Positions 35,602-44,811 of a stretch of 64,000 bases of DNA are shown here, one piece after another. The DNA comes from Pseudomonas grandcourensis. Its GTDB lineage: Bacteria; Pseudomonadota; Gammaproteobacteria; Pseudomonadales; Pseudomonadaceae. The stretch lies in contig NZ_CP150919.1 of assembly GCF_039909015.1 (NCBI RefSeq), positions 4,750,501-4,814,500 of the forward strand. The letters are read 5' to 3'. The notes under the pieces were generated by a model that saw only the letters and a program-made list of their open reading frames with translations, did not search any database and was not told where the DNA came from. A program made the position numbers and the translations under genes. Position 1 is the first letter of the stretch. Every line of letters starts with the position of its first letter.

Positions 35602-36795
35602 TCAGAACGAATCCCCCGGCACCCGCACAAAACCTTCCATCAACACCCGCGCACTGCGGCTCATGATCGCCTTGTTCACAGTCCACTCGCCGTTGACCTG
35701 ACTGGCCTCGGCGCCGACGCGCAAGGTACCGGACGGGTGCCCGAAGCGCACCGCGTTGCGTTCGATACCGCCTGCAGCGAGGTTCACCAATGTGCCGGTG
35801 ATCGCTGCCGCCGTACCGATTGCCACCGCAGCAGTACCCATCATTGCGTGGTGCAACTTGCCCATGGACAGTGCACGCACCAGCAGGTCGACATCGCCCG
35901 CCGCAATGGCTTTGCCACTGGACGAAACGTAGTCCGCCGGTTTGGCGACGAAGGCCACTTTCGGCGTGTGTTGCCGCTTGGCCGCTTCGTCAATGTTGGA
36001 AATCAGGCCCATGCGCAATGCGCCGTAGGCGCGGATGGTTTCGAACATCAGCAAGGCTTTCGGATCGCCGTTGATCGCACCCTGCAACTCGGTGCCTTTG
36101 TAGCCGATGTCTTCAGCATTGATAAAAATTGTCGGGATACCGGCATTGATCATGGTCGCCTTGAAGGTACCGACACCGGGCACTTCCAGGTCGTCCACGA
36201 GGTTGCCGGTAGGGAACATCGAACCGCCGCCACCCTCCTCGTCCGCTGCCGGATCGAGGAACTCGATCTGCACTTCGGCCGCCGGAAAGGTCACGCCGTC
36301 GAGTTCGAAATCACCGGTTTCCTGTACTTCACCATTGGTGATCGGCACATGGGCGATGATGGTCTTGCCGATGTTGGCCTGCCACACGCGAACCACCGCC
36401 ACACCGTTGTGCGGGATGCGGCTGGCGTCCACCAGGCCATTGCTGACGGCGAACGAACCGACCGCCGCGGACAGGTTGCCGCAGTTGCCGCTCCAGTCCA
36501 CGAAGGGCTTGTCGATGGACACCTGACCGAACAGGTAATCGACATCGTGGTCGGCCGCCTTGATGCTTTTCGACAGGATCACGGTTTTGCTGGTGCTGGA
36601 GGTTGCGCCGCCCATGCCGTCGATCTGTTTGTCGTACGGGTCCGGGCTGCCGATCACGCGCAGCAGCAAAGCATCGCGGGCCGGGCCGGGAACCTGGGCC
36701 GCTTCAGGCAAATCCTTGAGGCTGAAGAACACGCCCTTGCTGGTGCCGCCGCGCATGTAGGTTGCTGGAATCTTGATCTGAGCTGCGTGAGCCAT
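35602..36795 (-). CDS. prpF: AcnD-accessory protein / aconitate isomerase-like PrpF
   Basis: PrpF works with AcnD in the methylcitrate cycle and acts as a 2-methylaconitate cis-trans isomerase. The 397-residue protein has the PrpF/diaminopimelate-epimerase-like double fold, with AGGTSK-type start (YMRGGTSKGVFFSL, residues 13-26) and the active-site segment DWSGNCGNLSAAVG near residue 105. ATG 36795 has AGGAGT upstream and begins MAHAAQIKIPATYMRGG as in the family. It is the last gene of the prp operon. Confidence 0.95.
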   Translation of the reverse strand: MAHAAQIKIPATYMRGGTSKGVFFSLKDLPEAAQVPGPARDALLLRVIGSPDPYDKQIDGMGGATSSTSKTVILSKSIKAADHDVDYLFGQVSIDKPFVDWSGNCGNLSAAVGSFAVSNGLVDASRIPHNGVAVVRVWQANIGKTIIAHVPITNGEVQETGDFELDGVTFPAAEVQIEFLDPAADEEGGGGSMFPTGNLVDDLEVPGVGTFKATMINAGIPTIFINAEDIGYKGTELQGAINGDPKALLMFETIRAYGALRMGLISNIDEAAKRQHTPKVAFVAKPADYVSSSGKAIAAGDVDLLVRALSMGKLHHAMMGTAAVAIGTAAAITGTLVNLAAGGIERNAVRFGHPSGTLRVGAEASQVNGEWTVNKAIMSRSARVLMEGFVRVPGDSF

Positions 36796-36821
36796 GTTGC
36801 TCTTACTCCTAACCTTGAAAA

Positions 36822-36850
36822 CAGACACGGGACTCAAAGTCCCGTGTCTG
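36822..36850 (-). terminator. Intercistronic hairpin between acnD and prpF
   Basis: Perfect 13-base stem (CAGACACGGGACT with AGTCCCGTGTCTG) and a three-base loop. On the minus strand four T follow, so it could act as a partial terminator or as an mRNA-stabilising stem just after acnD and before the prpF ribosome site. Confidence 0.65.
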
Positions 36851-36861
36851 CAAAGCGTGTG

Positions 36862-39456
36862 TTAGACGGCGACCGCCGACTCTTCGAGGAAGTCCTGGGC
36901 GAAGCGTTGCAACACGCCGCCGGCCTCGTAGATCGACACTTCTTCGGCGGTGTCGAGGCGGCAGGTCACCGGCACATCGACGCGTTCGCCGTTCTTGCGA
37001 TGGATCACCAGGGTCAGCTCGGCACGCGGGGTGCGCTCACCGATTACGTCGTAGGTTTCGCTGCCGTCGATGGCAAGGGTATGGCGGTTGGTGCCCGGTT
37101 TGAACTCCAGCGGCAACACGCCCATGCCCACCAGGTTGGTACGGTGAATGCGCTCGAAGCCTTCGGCGGCAATCGCTTCGACACCAGCCAGACGCACGCC
37201 TTTCGCTGCCCAGTCGCGGGACGAACCCTGACCGTAGTCGGCACCGGCAATGATGATCAGCGGCTGCTTGCGACCCATGTAGGTTTCGATGGCTTCCCAC
37301 ATGCGCATCACTTTGCCTTCCGGCTCGACACGGGCCAGCGAACCCTGCTTGACCTTGCCGTTTTCCTGGACCATTTCGTTGAACAGTTTCGGGTTGGCAA
37401 ACGTCGCGCGTTGCGCGGTCAAATGGTCGCCCCTATGAGTCGCGTAAGAGTTGAAGTCCTCTTCCGGCAGGCCCATTTTCGCCAGGTATTCGCCAGCGGC
37501 GCTGTCGAGCATGATCGCGTTGGATGGCGACAGGTGATCGGTGGTGATGTTGTCCGGCAGTACCGCCAGCGGGCGCATGCCCTTGAGCGGACGGGCGCCG
37601 GCCAACGCGCCTTCCCAGTACGGCGGACGGCGGATGTAGGTGCTCATCTCGCGCCACTCGTACAGCGGCGCGACTTTCGGGCCGGTGTCTTCGTGGATGG
37701 CGAACATCGGGATGTAGACCTGACGGAACTGCTCAGGCTTGACCGAGGCTTTCACCACTGCGTCGATTTCTTCGTCGCTCGGCCAGATGTCTTTCAGGCG
37801 GATTTCCTTGCCATCCACCACGCCCAGCACATCTTTTTCGATGTCGAAACGGATGGTACCGGCGATGGCGTAAGCAACGACCAATGGCGGCGACGCGAGG
37901 AACGCCTGCTTGGCGTACGGGTGGATCCGGCCGTCGAAGTTGCGATTGCCGGACAACACGGCAGTGGCGTACAGGTCGCGGTCGATGATCTCTTGCTGGA
38001 TCACCGGGTCCAATGCGCCGGACATGCCGTTGCAAGTGGTGCAGGCGAAGGCCACGATGCCGAAACCGAGCTTGTCCAGCTCTTCGGTGAGGCCGGCTTC
38101 GTCGAGGTACAGCGCGACTGTTTTCGAACCCGGTGCCAGGGACGATTTGACCCATGGCTTGCGGGTCAGGCCGAGCTTGTTGGCGTTGCGCGCCAGCAGA
38201 CCGGCGGCGATCACGTTGCGCGGGTTGCTGGTGTTGGTGCAACTGGTGATGGCGGCGATGATCACCGCTCCGTCCGGCATTTGACCTGGTACATCATCCC
38301 ATTGGCCGGAGATGCCTTTGGCTGCGAGATCAGAAACCGCGACACGGGCATGCGGGTTGCTCGGGCCTGCCATGTTGCGCACGACCGAGGACAGGTCGAA
38401 GGTCAGGCCGCGCTCGTATTGCGCGCCTTTGAGGCTGTCAGCCCACAGGCCGGTCTGCTTGGCGTAGTTCTCCACCAACTGCACTTGCTCATCTTCACGG
38501 CCGGTGAGTTTGAGGTAGTCGATGGTCTGCTGGTCGATGTAGAACATCGCAGCGGTGGCACCGTATTCCGGGGCCATGTTGGAGATGGTCGCGCGGTCGC
38601 CCAGGGTCAGCGCGGAGGCGCCTTCGCCGAAGAACTCCAGCCACGCGCCAACGACTTTTTGCTTGCGCAGGAATTCGGTCAGCGCCAGCACCATGTCGGT
38701 GGCGGTGATGCCCGGTTGCAGCTTGCCAGTCAGTTCGACACCAACGCTTTCCGGCAGACGCATCCACGATGCGCGGCCGAGCATCACGCTTTCGGCTTCG
38801 AGACCACCGACGCCGATGGCGATCACGCCCAACGCATCGACGTGCGGGGTGTGGCTGTCGGTGCCGACGCAGGTATCAGGGAACGCCACGCCGTCACGCA
38901 CCTGGATCACCGGAGACATTTTCTCCAGGTTGATCTGGTGCATGATGCCGTTGCCCGGCGGGATCACGTCGACGTTCTTGAACGCCTTCTTGGTCCAGTT
39001 GATGAAGTGGAAACGGTCTTCGTTGCGACGGTCTTCGATGGCGCGGTTCTTCTCGAACGCCTGCGGATCGAAGCCACCGCGCTCGACGGCCAGGGAGTGG
39101 TCGACGATCAGTTGGGTCGGCACCACCGGGTTGACTTGTGCAGGGTCACCGCCTTGCAGGGCGATGGCGTCACGCAGGCCGGCGAGGTCGACCAGCGCGG
39201 TCTGGCCGAGAATGTCGTGGCACACCACGCGAGCCGGGAACCACGGGAAGTCGAGGTCGCGCTTGCGTTCGATGAATTGCTTCAGGGATTCGGTGAGCGT
39301 GGCCGGGTCGCAGCGACGCACAAGGTTTTCCGCCAGCACACGGGAGGTGTACGGCAGGGTGTCGTAGGCGCCAGGCTGGATCGCCTCGACCGCTGCGCGG
39401 ACATCGAAGTAATCCAGGTGGCTGCCAGGCAGCGATTTACGGAATTGTGTGTTCAT
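36862..39456 (-). CDS. acnD: 2-methylcitrate dehydratase, Fe/S-dependent (AcnD)
   Basis: AcnD is the aconitase-like enzyme that dehydrates 2-methylcitrate during propionate breakdown. The 864-residue protein has the 4Fe-4S ligands in SCTNTSNP (near residue 405) and ACTTCNG (near 470), the substrate region GTDSHTPHVDALGV (near 190) and the C-terminal swivel domain (GADYGQGSSRDWAAKG near 740). MNTQFRKSLPGSHLDYFDV at 39456 is the family start; the 38 upstream codons are translated REP sequence. It belongs to the prpB-prpC-acnD-prpF operon. Confidence 0.96.
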   Translation of the reverse strand: MNTQFRKSLPGSHLDYFDVRAAVEAIQPGAYDTLPYTSRVLAENLVRRCDPATLTESLKQFIERKRDLDFPWFPARVVCHDILGQTALVDLAGLRDAIALQGGDPAQVNPVVPTQLIVDHSLAVERGGFDPQAFEKNRAIEDRRNEDRFHFINWTKKAFKNVDVIPPGNGIMHQINLEKMSPVIQVRDGVAFPDTCVGTDSHTPHVDALGVIAIGVGGLEAESVMLGRASWMRLPESVGVELTGKLQPGITATDMVLALTEFLRKQKVVGAWLEFFGEGASALTLGDRATISNMAPEYGATAAMFYIDQQTIDYLKLTGREDEQVQLVENYAKQTGLWADSLKGAQYERGLTFDLSSVVRNMAGPSNPHARVAVSDLAAKGISGQWDDVPGQMPDGAVIIAAITSCTNTSNPRNVIAAGLLARNANKLGLTRKPWVKSSLAPGSKTVALYLDEAGLTEELDKLGFGIVAFACTTCNGMSGALDPVIQQEIIDRDLYATAVLSGNRNFDGRIHPYAKQAFLASPPLVVAYAIAGTIRFDIEKDVLGVVDGKEIRLKDIWPSDEEIDAVVKASVKPEQFRQVYIPMFAIHEDTGPKVAPLYEWREMSTYIRRPPYWEGALAGARPLKGMRPLAVLPDNITTDHLSPSNAIMLDSAAGEYLAKMGLPEEDFNSYATHRGDHLTAQRATFANPKLFNEMVQENGKVKQGSLARVEPEGKVMRMWEAIETYMGRKQPLIIIAGADYGQGSSRDWAAKGVRLAGVEAIAAEGFERIHRTNLVGMGVLPLEFKPGTNRHTLAIDGSETYDVIGERTPRAELTLVIHRKNGERVDVPVTCRLDTAEEVSIYEAGGVLQRFAQDFLEESAVAV

Positions 39457-39525
39457 CGTCAGGACTCGGTCACGGTAGTTACAAAAGGCGGGGCCTGGCA
39501 CCAGGTTTGAAGTGAACACAATCCA

Positions 39526-39619
39526 CTGTGGGAGCGAGCTTGCTCGCGATAGCGATGTAACTGCCGACATTGAAGTTGAATGTCAGCCCGTCATCGCGAG
39601 CAAGCTCGCTCCCACAGGG
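39526..39619. repeat. REP pair within the prp operon
   Basis: Inverted arms with core GGGAGCGAGCTTGCTCGCG around about 50 bases, between prpC and acnD, which are otherwise one operon. A transcript hairpin here could separate the stability of the two mRNA parts. Confidence 0.85.
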
Positions 39620-39659
39620 ATCTGCGTTGATTTCAGATCCCGGTACCGACCTCCACCAT

Positions 39660-40787
39660 TCAGCGTTGTTCGATTGGTACGAACTTGCGCTGTTCAACGC
39701 CGGTGTACTCGGCGCTTGGACGGATGATGCGGTTGTTGGCACGTTGTTCGTACACGTGGGCGGCCCAGCCGGTCAGGCGCGAGCAGACGAAGATCGGTGT
39801 GAACAACTTGGTCGGGATGCCCATGAAGTGGTACGCCGAGGCATGGTAGAAGTCGGCGTTCGGGAACAGTTTCTTCTGCTCCCACATGGTCTTGTCGATG
39901 GCTTCGGACACCGGGAACAACACCTTGTCGCCCACTTCGTCAGCGAGTTTTTTCGACCAGCCCTTGATCACTTCGTTGCGCGGATCGTTGTCCTTATAGA
40001 TCGCGTGGCCGAAGCCCATGATCTTGTCTTTGCGCTCGAGCATGCCGAGGGTGCCCTTGATCGCATCTTCCGGCGACGAGAAACGCTCGATCATTTCCAT
40101 CGCCGCTTCGTTGGCGCCGCCGTGCAGCGGGCCGCGCAGCGAGCCGATGGCCGCGGTGATGCACGAATACAGGTCGGACAGGGTCGATGCGCAAACACGT
40201 GCGGTGAAGGTCGACGCGTTGAATTCGTGCTCCGCATAGAGGATCAGCGAAACGTTCATCACCTTGACGTGCAACTCGCTCGGCTTCTTGCCGTGCAGCA
40301 GGTGCAGGAAGTGGCCACCGATGGACTGCTCGTCGCTCACGCAATCGATGCGCTTGCCTTCGTGGCTGAAGCGATACCAGTAGGTCATGATCGCCGGAAA
40401 CGCAGCCAGCAGGCGGTCGGTCTTGTCGTGCTGCTCGGAGAAGTTGTTCTCCGGCTCCAGGTTGCCCAGGAACGAGCAGCCAGTGCGCATCACGTCCATC
40501 GGGTGGGCGTCGGCGGGGATGCGTTCCAGCACTTCCTTCAGCGCTTGCGGCAGGTCGCGCAGCTTGCTCAGTTTGGTGATGTAGGCATTCAGTTGCGCCT
40601 TGCTCGGCAGTTCGCCGTACAGCAGCAGGTAGGCAACTTCTTCAAACTGCGCGTCAGCCGCCAGTTCACGAACGTCATAACCACGATAGGTCAGACCGGC
40701 ACCCGACTGGCCCACGGTGGACAGTGCGGTTTGCCCGGCTACCTGGCCACGGAGCCCGGCGCCACTGAGTACTTTTGCTTCGGCCAT
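39660..40787 (-). CDS. prpC: 2-methylcitrate synthase
   Basis: The 375-residue citrate-synthase-family enzyme condenses propionyl-CoA with oxaloacetate. Catalytic histidines are seen in GGHFLHLLHGKKPSE and LHGGANEAAMEM, plus GFGHAIYKDNDPR and the aspartate near FPNADFYHAS. It begins MAEAKVLSGAGLRGQ with GGAGG upstream. It follows prpB by about 42 bases. Confidence 0.96.
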   Translation of the reverse strand: MAEAKVLSGAGLRGQVAGQTALSTVGQSGAGLTYRGYDVRELAADAQFEEVAYLLLYGELPSKAQLNAYITKLSKLRDLPQALKEVLERIPADAHPMDVMRTGCSFLGNLEPENNFSEQHDKTDRLLAAFPAIMTYWYRFSHEGKRIDCVSDEQSIGGHFLHLLHGKKPSELHVKVMNVSLILYAEHEFNASTFTARVCASTLSDLYSCITAAIGSLRGPLHGGANEAAMEMIERFSSPEDAIKGTLGMLERKDKIMGFGHAIYKDNDPRNEVIKGWSKKLADEVGDKVLFPVSEAIDKTMWEQKKLFPNADFYHASAYHFMGIPTKLFTPIFVCSRLTGWAAHVYEQRANNRIIRPSAEYTGVEQRKFVPIEQR

Positions 40788-40829
40788 TTCTGCCTCCAGT
40801 TTCTTGAATTTATTAGGGAGTTATTCGAC

Positions 40830-41720
40830 TTACTTTTTCGCGGCGAACAACGCATCAAGCTTCTGCTCGAAGGTGTGGTAGTCGATGCGATCGTAAAGCT
40901 CCATGCGGGTCTGCATGGTGTCGATGACGTTTTGTTGCGTGCCATCGCGACGGATCGCGGTGTAGACGTTTTCCGCAGCCTTGTTCATGGCGCGGAAGGC
41001 CGACAGCGGGTACAGCACCAGGGATACGTCGACAGCAGCCAGTTGCTCGGTGGTGTACAGCGGCGTCGCGCCGAACTCGGTGATGTTGGCCAGGATCGGC
41101 GCTTTCACACGGCTGGCGAACAGCTTGTACATTTCAAGCTCGGTGATGGCTTCCGGGAACACCATGTCGGCGCCGGCCTCGATGCACGCGGCAGCGCGAT
41201 CCAGGGCAGACTCCAGGCCTTCCACCGCCAAGGCGTCGGTACGGGCCATGATCACGAAGCTGTCATCGGTACGGGCATCGACGGCCGCTTTGATGCGGTC
41301 GATCATTTCCTGCTGGGTCACGATTTCCTTGTTAGGACGGTGACCGCAGCGCTTGGCGCCGACCTGGTCTTCGATGTGAATCGCGGCCGCGCCAAACTTG
41401 ATCATCGATTTGACGGTGCGAGCGACGTTGAACGCCGAGGAACCGAAACCGGTGTCCACGTCCACCAGCAGCGGCAGGTCGCAAACGTCGGTGATACGGC
41501 GCACGTCGGTCAGCACGTCATCCAGGCCGGTGATGCCCAGGTCCGGCACGCCGAGGGAGCCGGCAGCCACCCCGCCACCCGACAGGTAGATCGCCTTGAA
41601 ACCGGCGCGCTTGGCCAGCAGCGCATGGTTGGCGTTGATTGCGCCGACCACTTGCAATGGATGCTCGCTGGCGACCGCATCGCGGAAACGCTGGCCTGGA
41701 GTGCTCTTGTTCAAACTCAT
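40830..41720 (-). CDS. prpB: 2-methylisocitrate lyase
   Basis: PrpB splits 2-methylisocitrate to pyruvate and succinate. The 296-residue barrel enzyme has the catalytic cysteine loop [11 protein letters not shown] near residue 120, and metal-binding DVDTGFG near 88. Its ATG overlaps the stop of the upstream GntR gene by four bases, so regulator and enzymes are translated from one mRNA. Confidence 0.96.
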   Translation of the reverse strand: MSLNKSTPGQRFRDAVASEHPLQVVGAINANHALLAKRAGFKAIYLSGGGVAAGSLGVPDLGITGLDDVLTDVRRITDVCDLPLLVDVDTGFGSSAFNVARTVKSMIKFGAAAIHIEDQVGAKRCGHRPNKEIVTQQEMIDRIKAAVDARTDDSFVIMARTDALAVEGLESALDRAAACIEAGADMVFPEAITELEMYKLFASRVKAPILANITEFGATPLYTTEQLAAVDVSLVLYPLSAFRAMNKAAENVYTAIRRDGTQQNVIDTMQTRMELYDRIDYHTFEQKLDALFAAKK

Positions 41721-42436
41721 GACTCACCTCGTTTGGCTGTCGGGTTGGCGCCGTCCTGGTAATGACGGGCGATGTTGCGTTTGGAGGCGCCGATGTGACG
41801 GCGCATCAACAACTCGGCCAGTTCACCGTCACGGTCGGCGATGGCATCGAGAATTCGGTGGTGCTCGGCAAACGCCTGGTGCGGGCGATTGGGCGTGGAG
41901 GAAAACTGGATGCGGTACATGCGCACCAGTTGATACAGCTCGCCGCAGAGCATCTGGGTCAGCGTACGGTTGCCGCTGCCCTGGATGATTCGGTAATGGA
42001 AGTCGAAATCGCCTTCCTGCTGGTAGTAGCCCCGGCCGGCCTGAAACGCCTCGTCGCGCTCGTGGGTTTCCAGGACCCGACGCAGTTCGTCGATTTCTTC
42101 GAGGCTCATGCGCTCGGCAGCCAGGCGACAGGCCATGCCTTCCAGGGATTCGCGGATTTCGTATAGCTCAATCAGTTCGGCATGATTGAGCGACACCACC
42201 CGTGCGCCGACATGCGGTACGCGAACCAGCAGGCGCTGGCCTTCCAGACGGTGGATGGCCTCGCGCAACGGGCCACGGCTGATGCCGTAGGTGCGCGCCA
42301 GTTCCGGTTCGGAGATTTTGCTGCCCGGCGCGATATCGCCCTTGACGATAGCCGCCTGAATGCGTCGGAAGACGTTCTCGGAAAGCGTCTCCGTATCGTC
42401 TTGCGTAGAAACCGGGGGATCGAGTTGATCCAGCAT
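41717..42436 (-). CDS. GntR-family (FCD) regulator of the methylcitrate operon
   Basis: A 239-residue regulator with winged helix (about residues 18-85, [20 protein letters not shown]) and FCD domain. In many pseudomonads a GntR protein replaces the sigma-54-type PrpR of enterics. ATG 42436 is chosen because the 36 codons upstream include the operator-like palindrome and no family match. Two ATTGTCGACA sites lie at and just upstream of this start, suggesting autorepression of the whole operon; the likely effector is a methylcitrate-cycle intermediate, which is inference. Confidence 0.9.
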   Translation of the reverse strand: MLDQLDPPVSTQDDTETLSENVFRRIQAAIVKGDIAPGSKISEPELARTYGISRGPLREAIHRLEGQRLLVRVPHVGARVVSLNHAELIELYEIRESLEGMACRLAAERMSLEEIDELRRVLETHERDEAFQAGRGYYQQEGDFDFHYRIIQGSGNRTLTQMLCGELYQLVRMYRIQFSSTPNRPHQAFAEHHRILDAIADRDGELAELLMRRHIGASKRNIARHYQDGANPTAKRGES

Positions 42437-42448
42437 ATTGTCGACACC
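42437..42448. promoter_or_regulatory. Candidate GntR operator, promoter-proximal
   Basis: ATTGTCGACACC matches ten of twelve bases of the palindrome at 42510 and directly abuts the start codon of the regulator. A protein bound here would block transcription or its start. Confidence 0.5.
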
Positions 42449-42509
42449 TTGTAAGCCAATGCCGTAAAAACTAACGAATACAGGCGCGGCAGTCAAAGGA
42501 TAAATGGAT

Positions 42510-42521
42510 ATTGTCGACAAT
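42510..42521. promoter_or_regulatory. Candidate GntR operator, perfect palindrome
   Basis: ATTGTCGACAAT is a perfect 12-base palindrome, 74 bases upstream of the regulator start. With the second copy at 42437 it forms the expected pair of sites for a self-controlled GntR operon. Confidence 0.65.
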
Positions 42522-42733
42522 CTTCTGATAACCGGTTGCACCATAACGAAGCAACCCTTCTATTTATAGCCACGGGCCAGCGCTGGCGCCATCAATCCAC
42601 CGTGCTAGAATGCCGCCCGCATTTGTTTGTCACATCTGCACTGCCTGTCATAAAACCCTGATAGGCATACGAGGGAGCTTGCGCAGCGATGCCAGGGCCT
42701 TGAATCAAGTCGGACCGCTGCGCACCAGGATTT

Positions 42734-43270
42734 ATGAGACTCAAGCCCTTCCCCACCTTCCTTTATTTCCTTTGCCTGCCCGGCTTCGCAATCGCCGGGG
42801 AAAAGACCGTGTATGGCCTCAATGAGTACGCATCGCTCAATGGCATCGATCTGGAAGTGGCGGCCAAACTCGACACCGGGGCGAAAACCGCGTCCCTGAG
42901 TGCCCGGGACATCAAACGTTTCAAACGCAACGGCGAGTCGTGGGTACGCTTTTACCTGGCCATCGACGCCGCCCATTCGCACCCGATCGAACGCCCGCTG
43001 GCCCGTGTCAGCAAGATCAAGCGCCGGGCCGGCGACTACGACCCGGAGGAAGGCAAGAAGTACACCGCCCGTCCGGTGATAGAACTGGACATCTGCATGG
43101 GCTCGGCCCTGCGCAGCATCGAAGTGAACCTGACCGACCGCAGCGCGTTCCAATATCCGCTCCTGATTGGCTCCGAAGCACTCAAGCGCTTCGATGCACT
43201 GGTTGACCCCAGCCTTAAATATGCTGCCGGCAAACCCGCCTGCACCACCGACGCTCATACCGCCGAGTAA
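42734..43270 (+). CDS. Retropepsin-like aspartic protease (Zn_protease/RloA-type)
   Basis: A 178-residue protein with a signal peptide (MRLKPFPTFLYFLCLPGFAIAG) and a retropepsin-like domain. The aspartate motif KLDTGAKTASLSA lies near residues 45-57, as in the family formerly called ATP-dependent zinc protease (DUF785). It is predicted to be periplasmic. It stands five bases before the membrane protein gene and in the same operon as an ATP-grasp ligase. Substrate is not known. Confidence 0.82.
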   Translation: MRLKPFPTFLYFLCLPGFAIAGEKTVYGLNEYASLNGIDLEVAAKLDTGAKTASLSARDIKRFKRNGESWVRFYLAIDAAHSHPIERPLARVSKIKRRAGDYDPEEGKKYTARPVIELDICMGSALRSIEVNLTDRSAFQYPLLIGSEALKRFDALVDPSLKYAAGKPACTTDAHTAE

Positions 43271-43275
43271 TTTCA

Positions 43276-44811
43276 ATGCGCTCTCTTACCCTTCACCTGA
43301 AACTGCTGATCGCCATCCTGGTGGTGCTGGGCATTTCAGTTACGGCCTATCAGATCTTCGTGCTGGGCATCCCGGTGACCGAAGACGCCACCGACGACCT
43401 GTGGAACATCGACGCCAAGGTCGAGTTCGTCGCCAGTGCCAAGGACCCGGTCAAGATCCAGATGTTCGTGCCACCGCTGAGCCGCGACTTCGTCAGCCTC
43501 AACGAGAGCTTCATCTCCAATAACTACGGCGTGGCCGTGAACCGGGTCGACGGCAACCGCAAGGTCACCTGGTCGGCACGCCGGGCCAAAGGCAACCAGA
43601 CGCTGTATTACCGCCTGGTGCTGACCAAGCGTTATTCCGGCGAGAAGGCCAAGATCAAAGGCCCGACCTTTCGCGACAGCATGACCATCGAGGGCCCGGA
43701 AAAAATCGCCGCCGAAGCTCTGCTCGCACCGATTCGCCAACACTCGGCCGACGTCGAGACCTTCGTCGGCGAAGCCATCAAGCGGGTCAACAACCTCAAC
43801 GACGACAACGTGAAACTGCTGCTGGCCGGTGATCCTACCGCGGCGCACAAGGCGAAAATCGTCGAGTTGCTGCTGTCCATCGCCCATGTGCCGATCGAGA
43901 AGGTCCACACCATCCGCCTGGTGGCCGACCAGCCGCAAGTGCCGGAACTGTGGCTGCGCAGCTTCAATGGCACCGACTGGATGTACTTCAACCCGGAAAC
44001 CGGTGAACAGGGCCTGCCGACCGACCGCCTGCTGTGGTGGACCGGCGACGAAAACCTGATCACCGTCGATGGCGGCAAGAAAGCCAACGTGACCTTCAGC
44101 CTGAACAACAGCGAAATGAACGCTATTCGCCTGGCCAAGCTGACCGACGAAAACACCGACGCCAACTTCCTCGAGTACTCGCTGTACGGCCTGCCGCTGC
44201 AAACCCAGCAGACCTTCATGATCATGGTGATGATCCCGATCGGCGTGCTGGTGATCCTGATCCTGCGCAACCTGATCGGCATCCAGACCCTGGGCACCTT
44301 CACCCCGGTGCTGATCGCCCTGGCCTTCCGCGAAACCCAGCTCGGCTTCGGCATCATGCTGTTCACCATCATCACGGCGCTGGGCCTGTCGCTGCGCTCC
44401 TACCTTGAACACCTGAAACTGCAAATGCTGCCGAGGCTGTCGGTGGTGCTGACGTTCGTGGTGGTGCTGATTGCAGCGATCAGCCTGTTCAGCCATAAAC
44501 TCGGCCTGGAACGCGGCTTGTCGGTGGCGCTGTTCCCGATGGTGATCCTGACCATGACCATCGAACGCCTGTCGATCACCTGGGAAGAGCGCGGCGGTGG
44601 CCATGCCATGAAAGTGGCCATCGGTACGCTGTTCGCCGCGTCCCTGGCGCACCTGATCATGACCGTGCCGGAACTGGTGTACTTCGTGTTCACTTTCCCG
44701 GCGATCCTGCTGATCCTGGTGGGCTTCATGCTGGCCATGGGTCGTTATCGCGGTTACCGCCTGACCGAACTGGTGCGCTTCAAGGCCTTCCTGAAAAAGG
44801 CTGACGCCTGA
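43276..44811 (+). CDS. Inactive transglutaminase fused to 7 transmembrane helices (RloB-type)
   Basis: A 511-residue inner-membrane protein: one N-terminal helix (residues 7-29), a large periplasmic domain of the degenerate transglutaminase type (about 35-300), then about seven C-terminal helices (about 315-500). The product name 'osmotic stress tolerance membrane protein RloB' is used for this family. The last base of its stop is the first base of the next start, so it is translationally coupled to the ligase-like gene. Confidence 0.85.
   Translation: MRSLTLHLKLLIAILVVLGISVTAYQIFVLGIPVTEDATDDLWNIDAKVEFVASAKDPVKIQMFVPPLSRDFVSLNESFISNNYGVAVNRVDGNRKVTWSARRAKGNQTLYYRLVLTKRYSGEKAKIKGPTFRDSMTIEGPEKIAAEALLAPIRQHSADVETFVGEAIKRVNNLNDDNVKLLLAGDPTAAHKAKIVELLLSIAHVPIEKVHTIRLVADQPQVPELWLRSFNGTDWMYFNPETGEQGLPTDRLLWWTGDENLITVDGGKKANVTFSLNNSEMNAIRLAKLTDENTDANFLEYSLYGLPLQTQQTFMIMVMIPIGVLVILILRNLIGIQTLGTFTPVLIALAFRETQLGFGIMLFTIITALGLSLRSYLEHLKLQMLPRLSVVLTFVVVLIAAISLFSHKLGLERGLSVALFPMVILTMTIERLSITWEERGGGHAMKVAIGTLFAASLAHLIMTVPELVYFVFTFPAILLILVGFMLAMGRYRGYRLTELVRFKAFLKKADA

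Noticed and set aside
35191..39510. 1439-codon open frame on the plus strand
   Set aside because: It is antisense to prpF and acnD, which have clear catalytic motifs; its composition is rich in His, Arg, Val and Gln as expected for a reverse frame of GC-rich genes.
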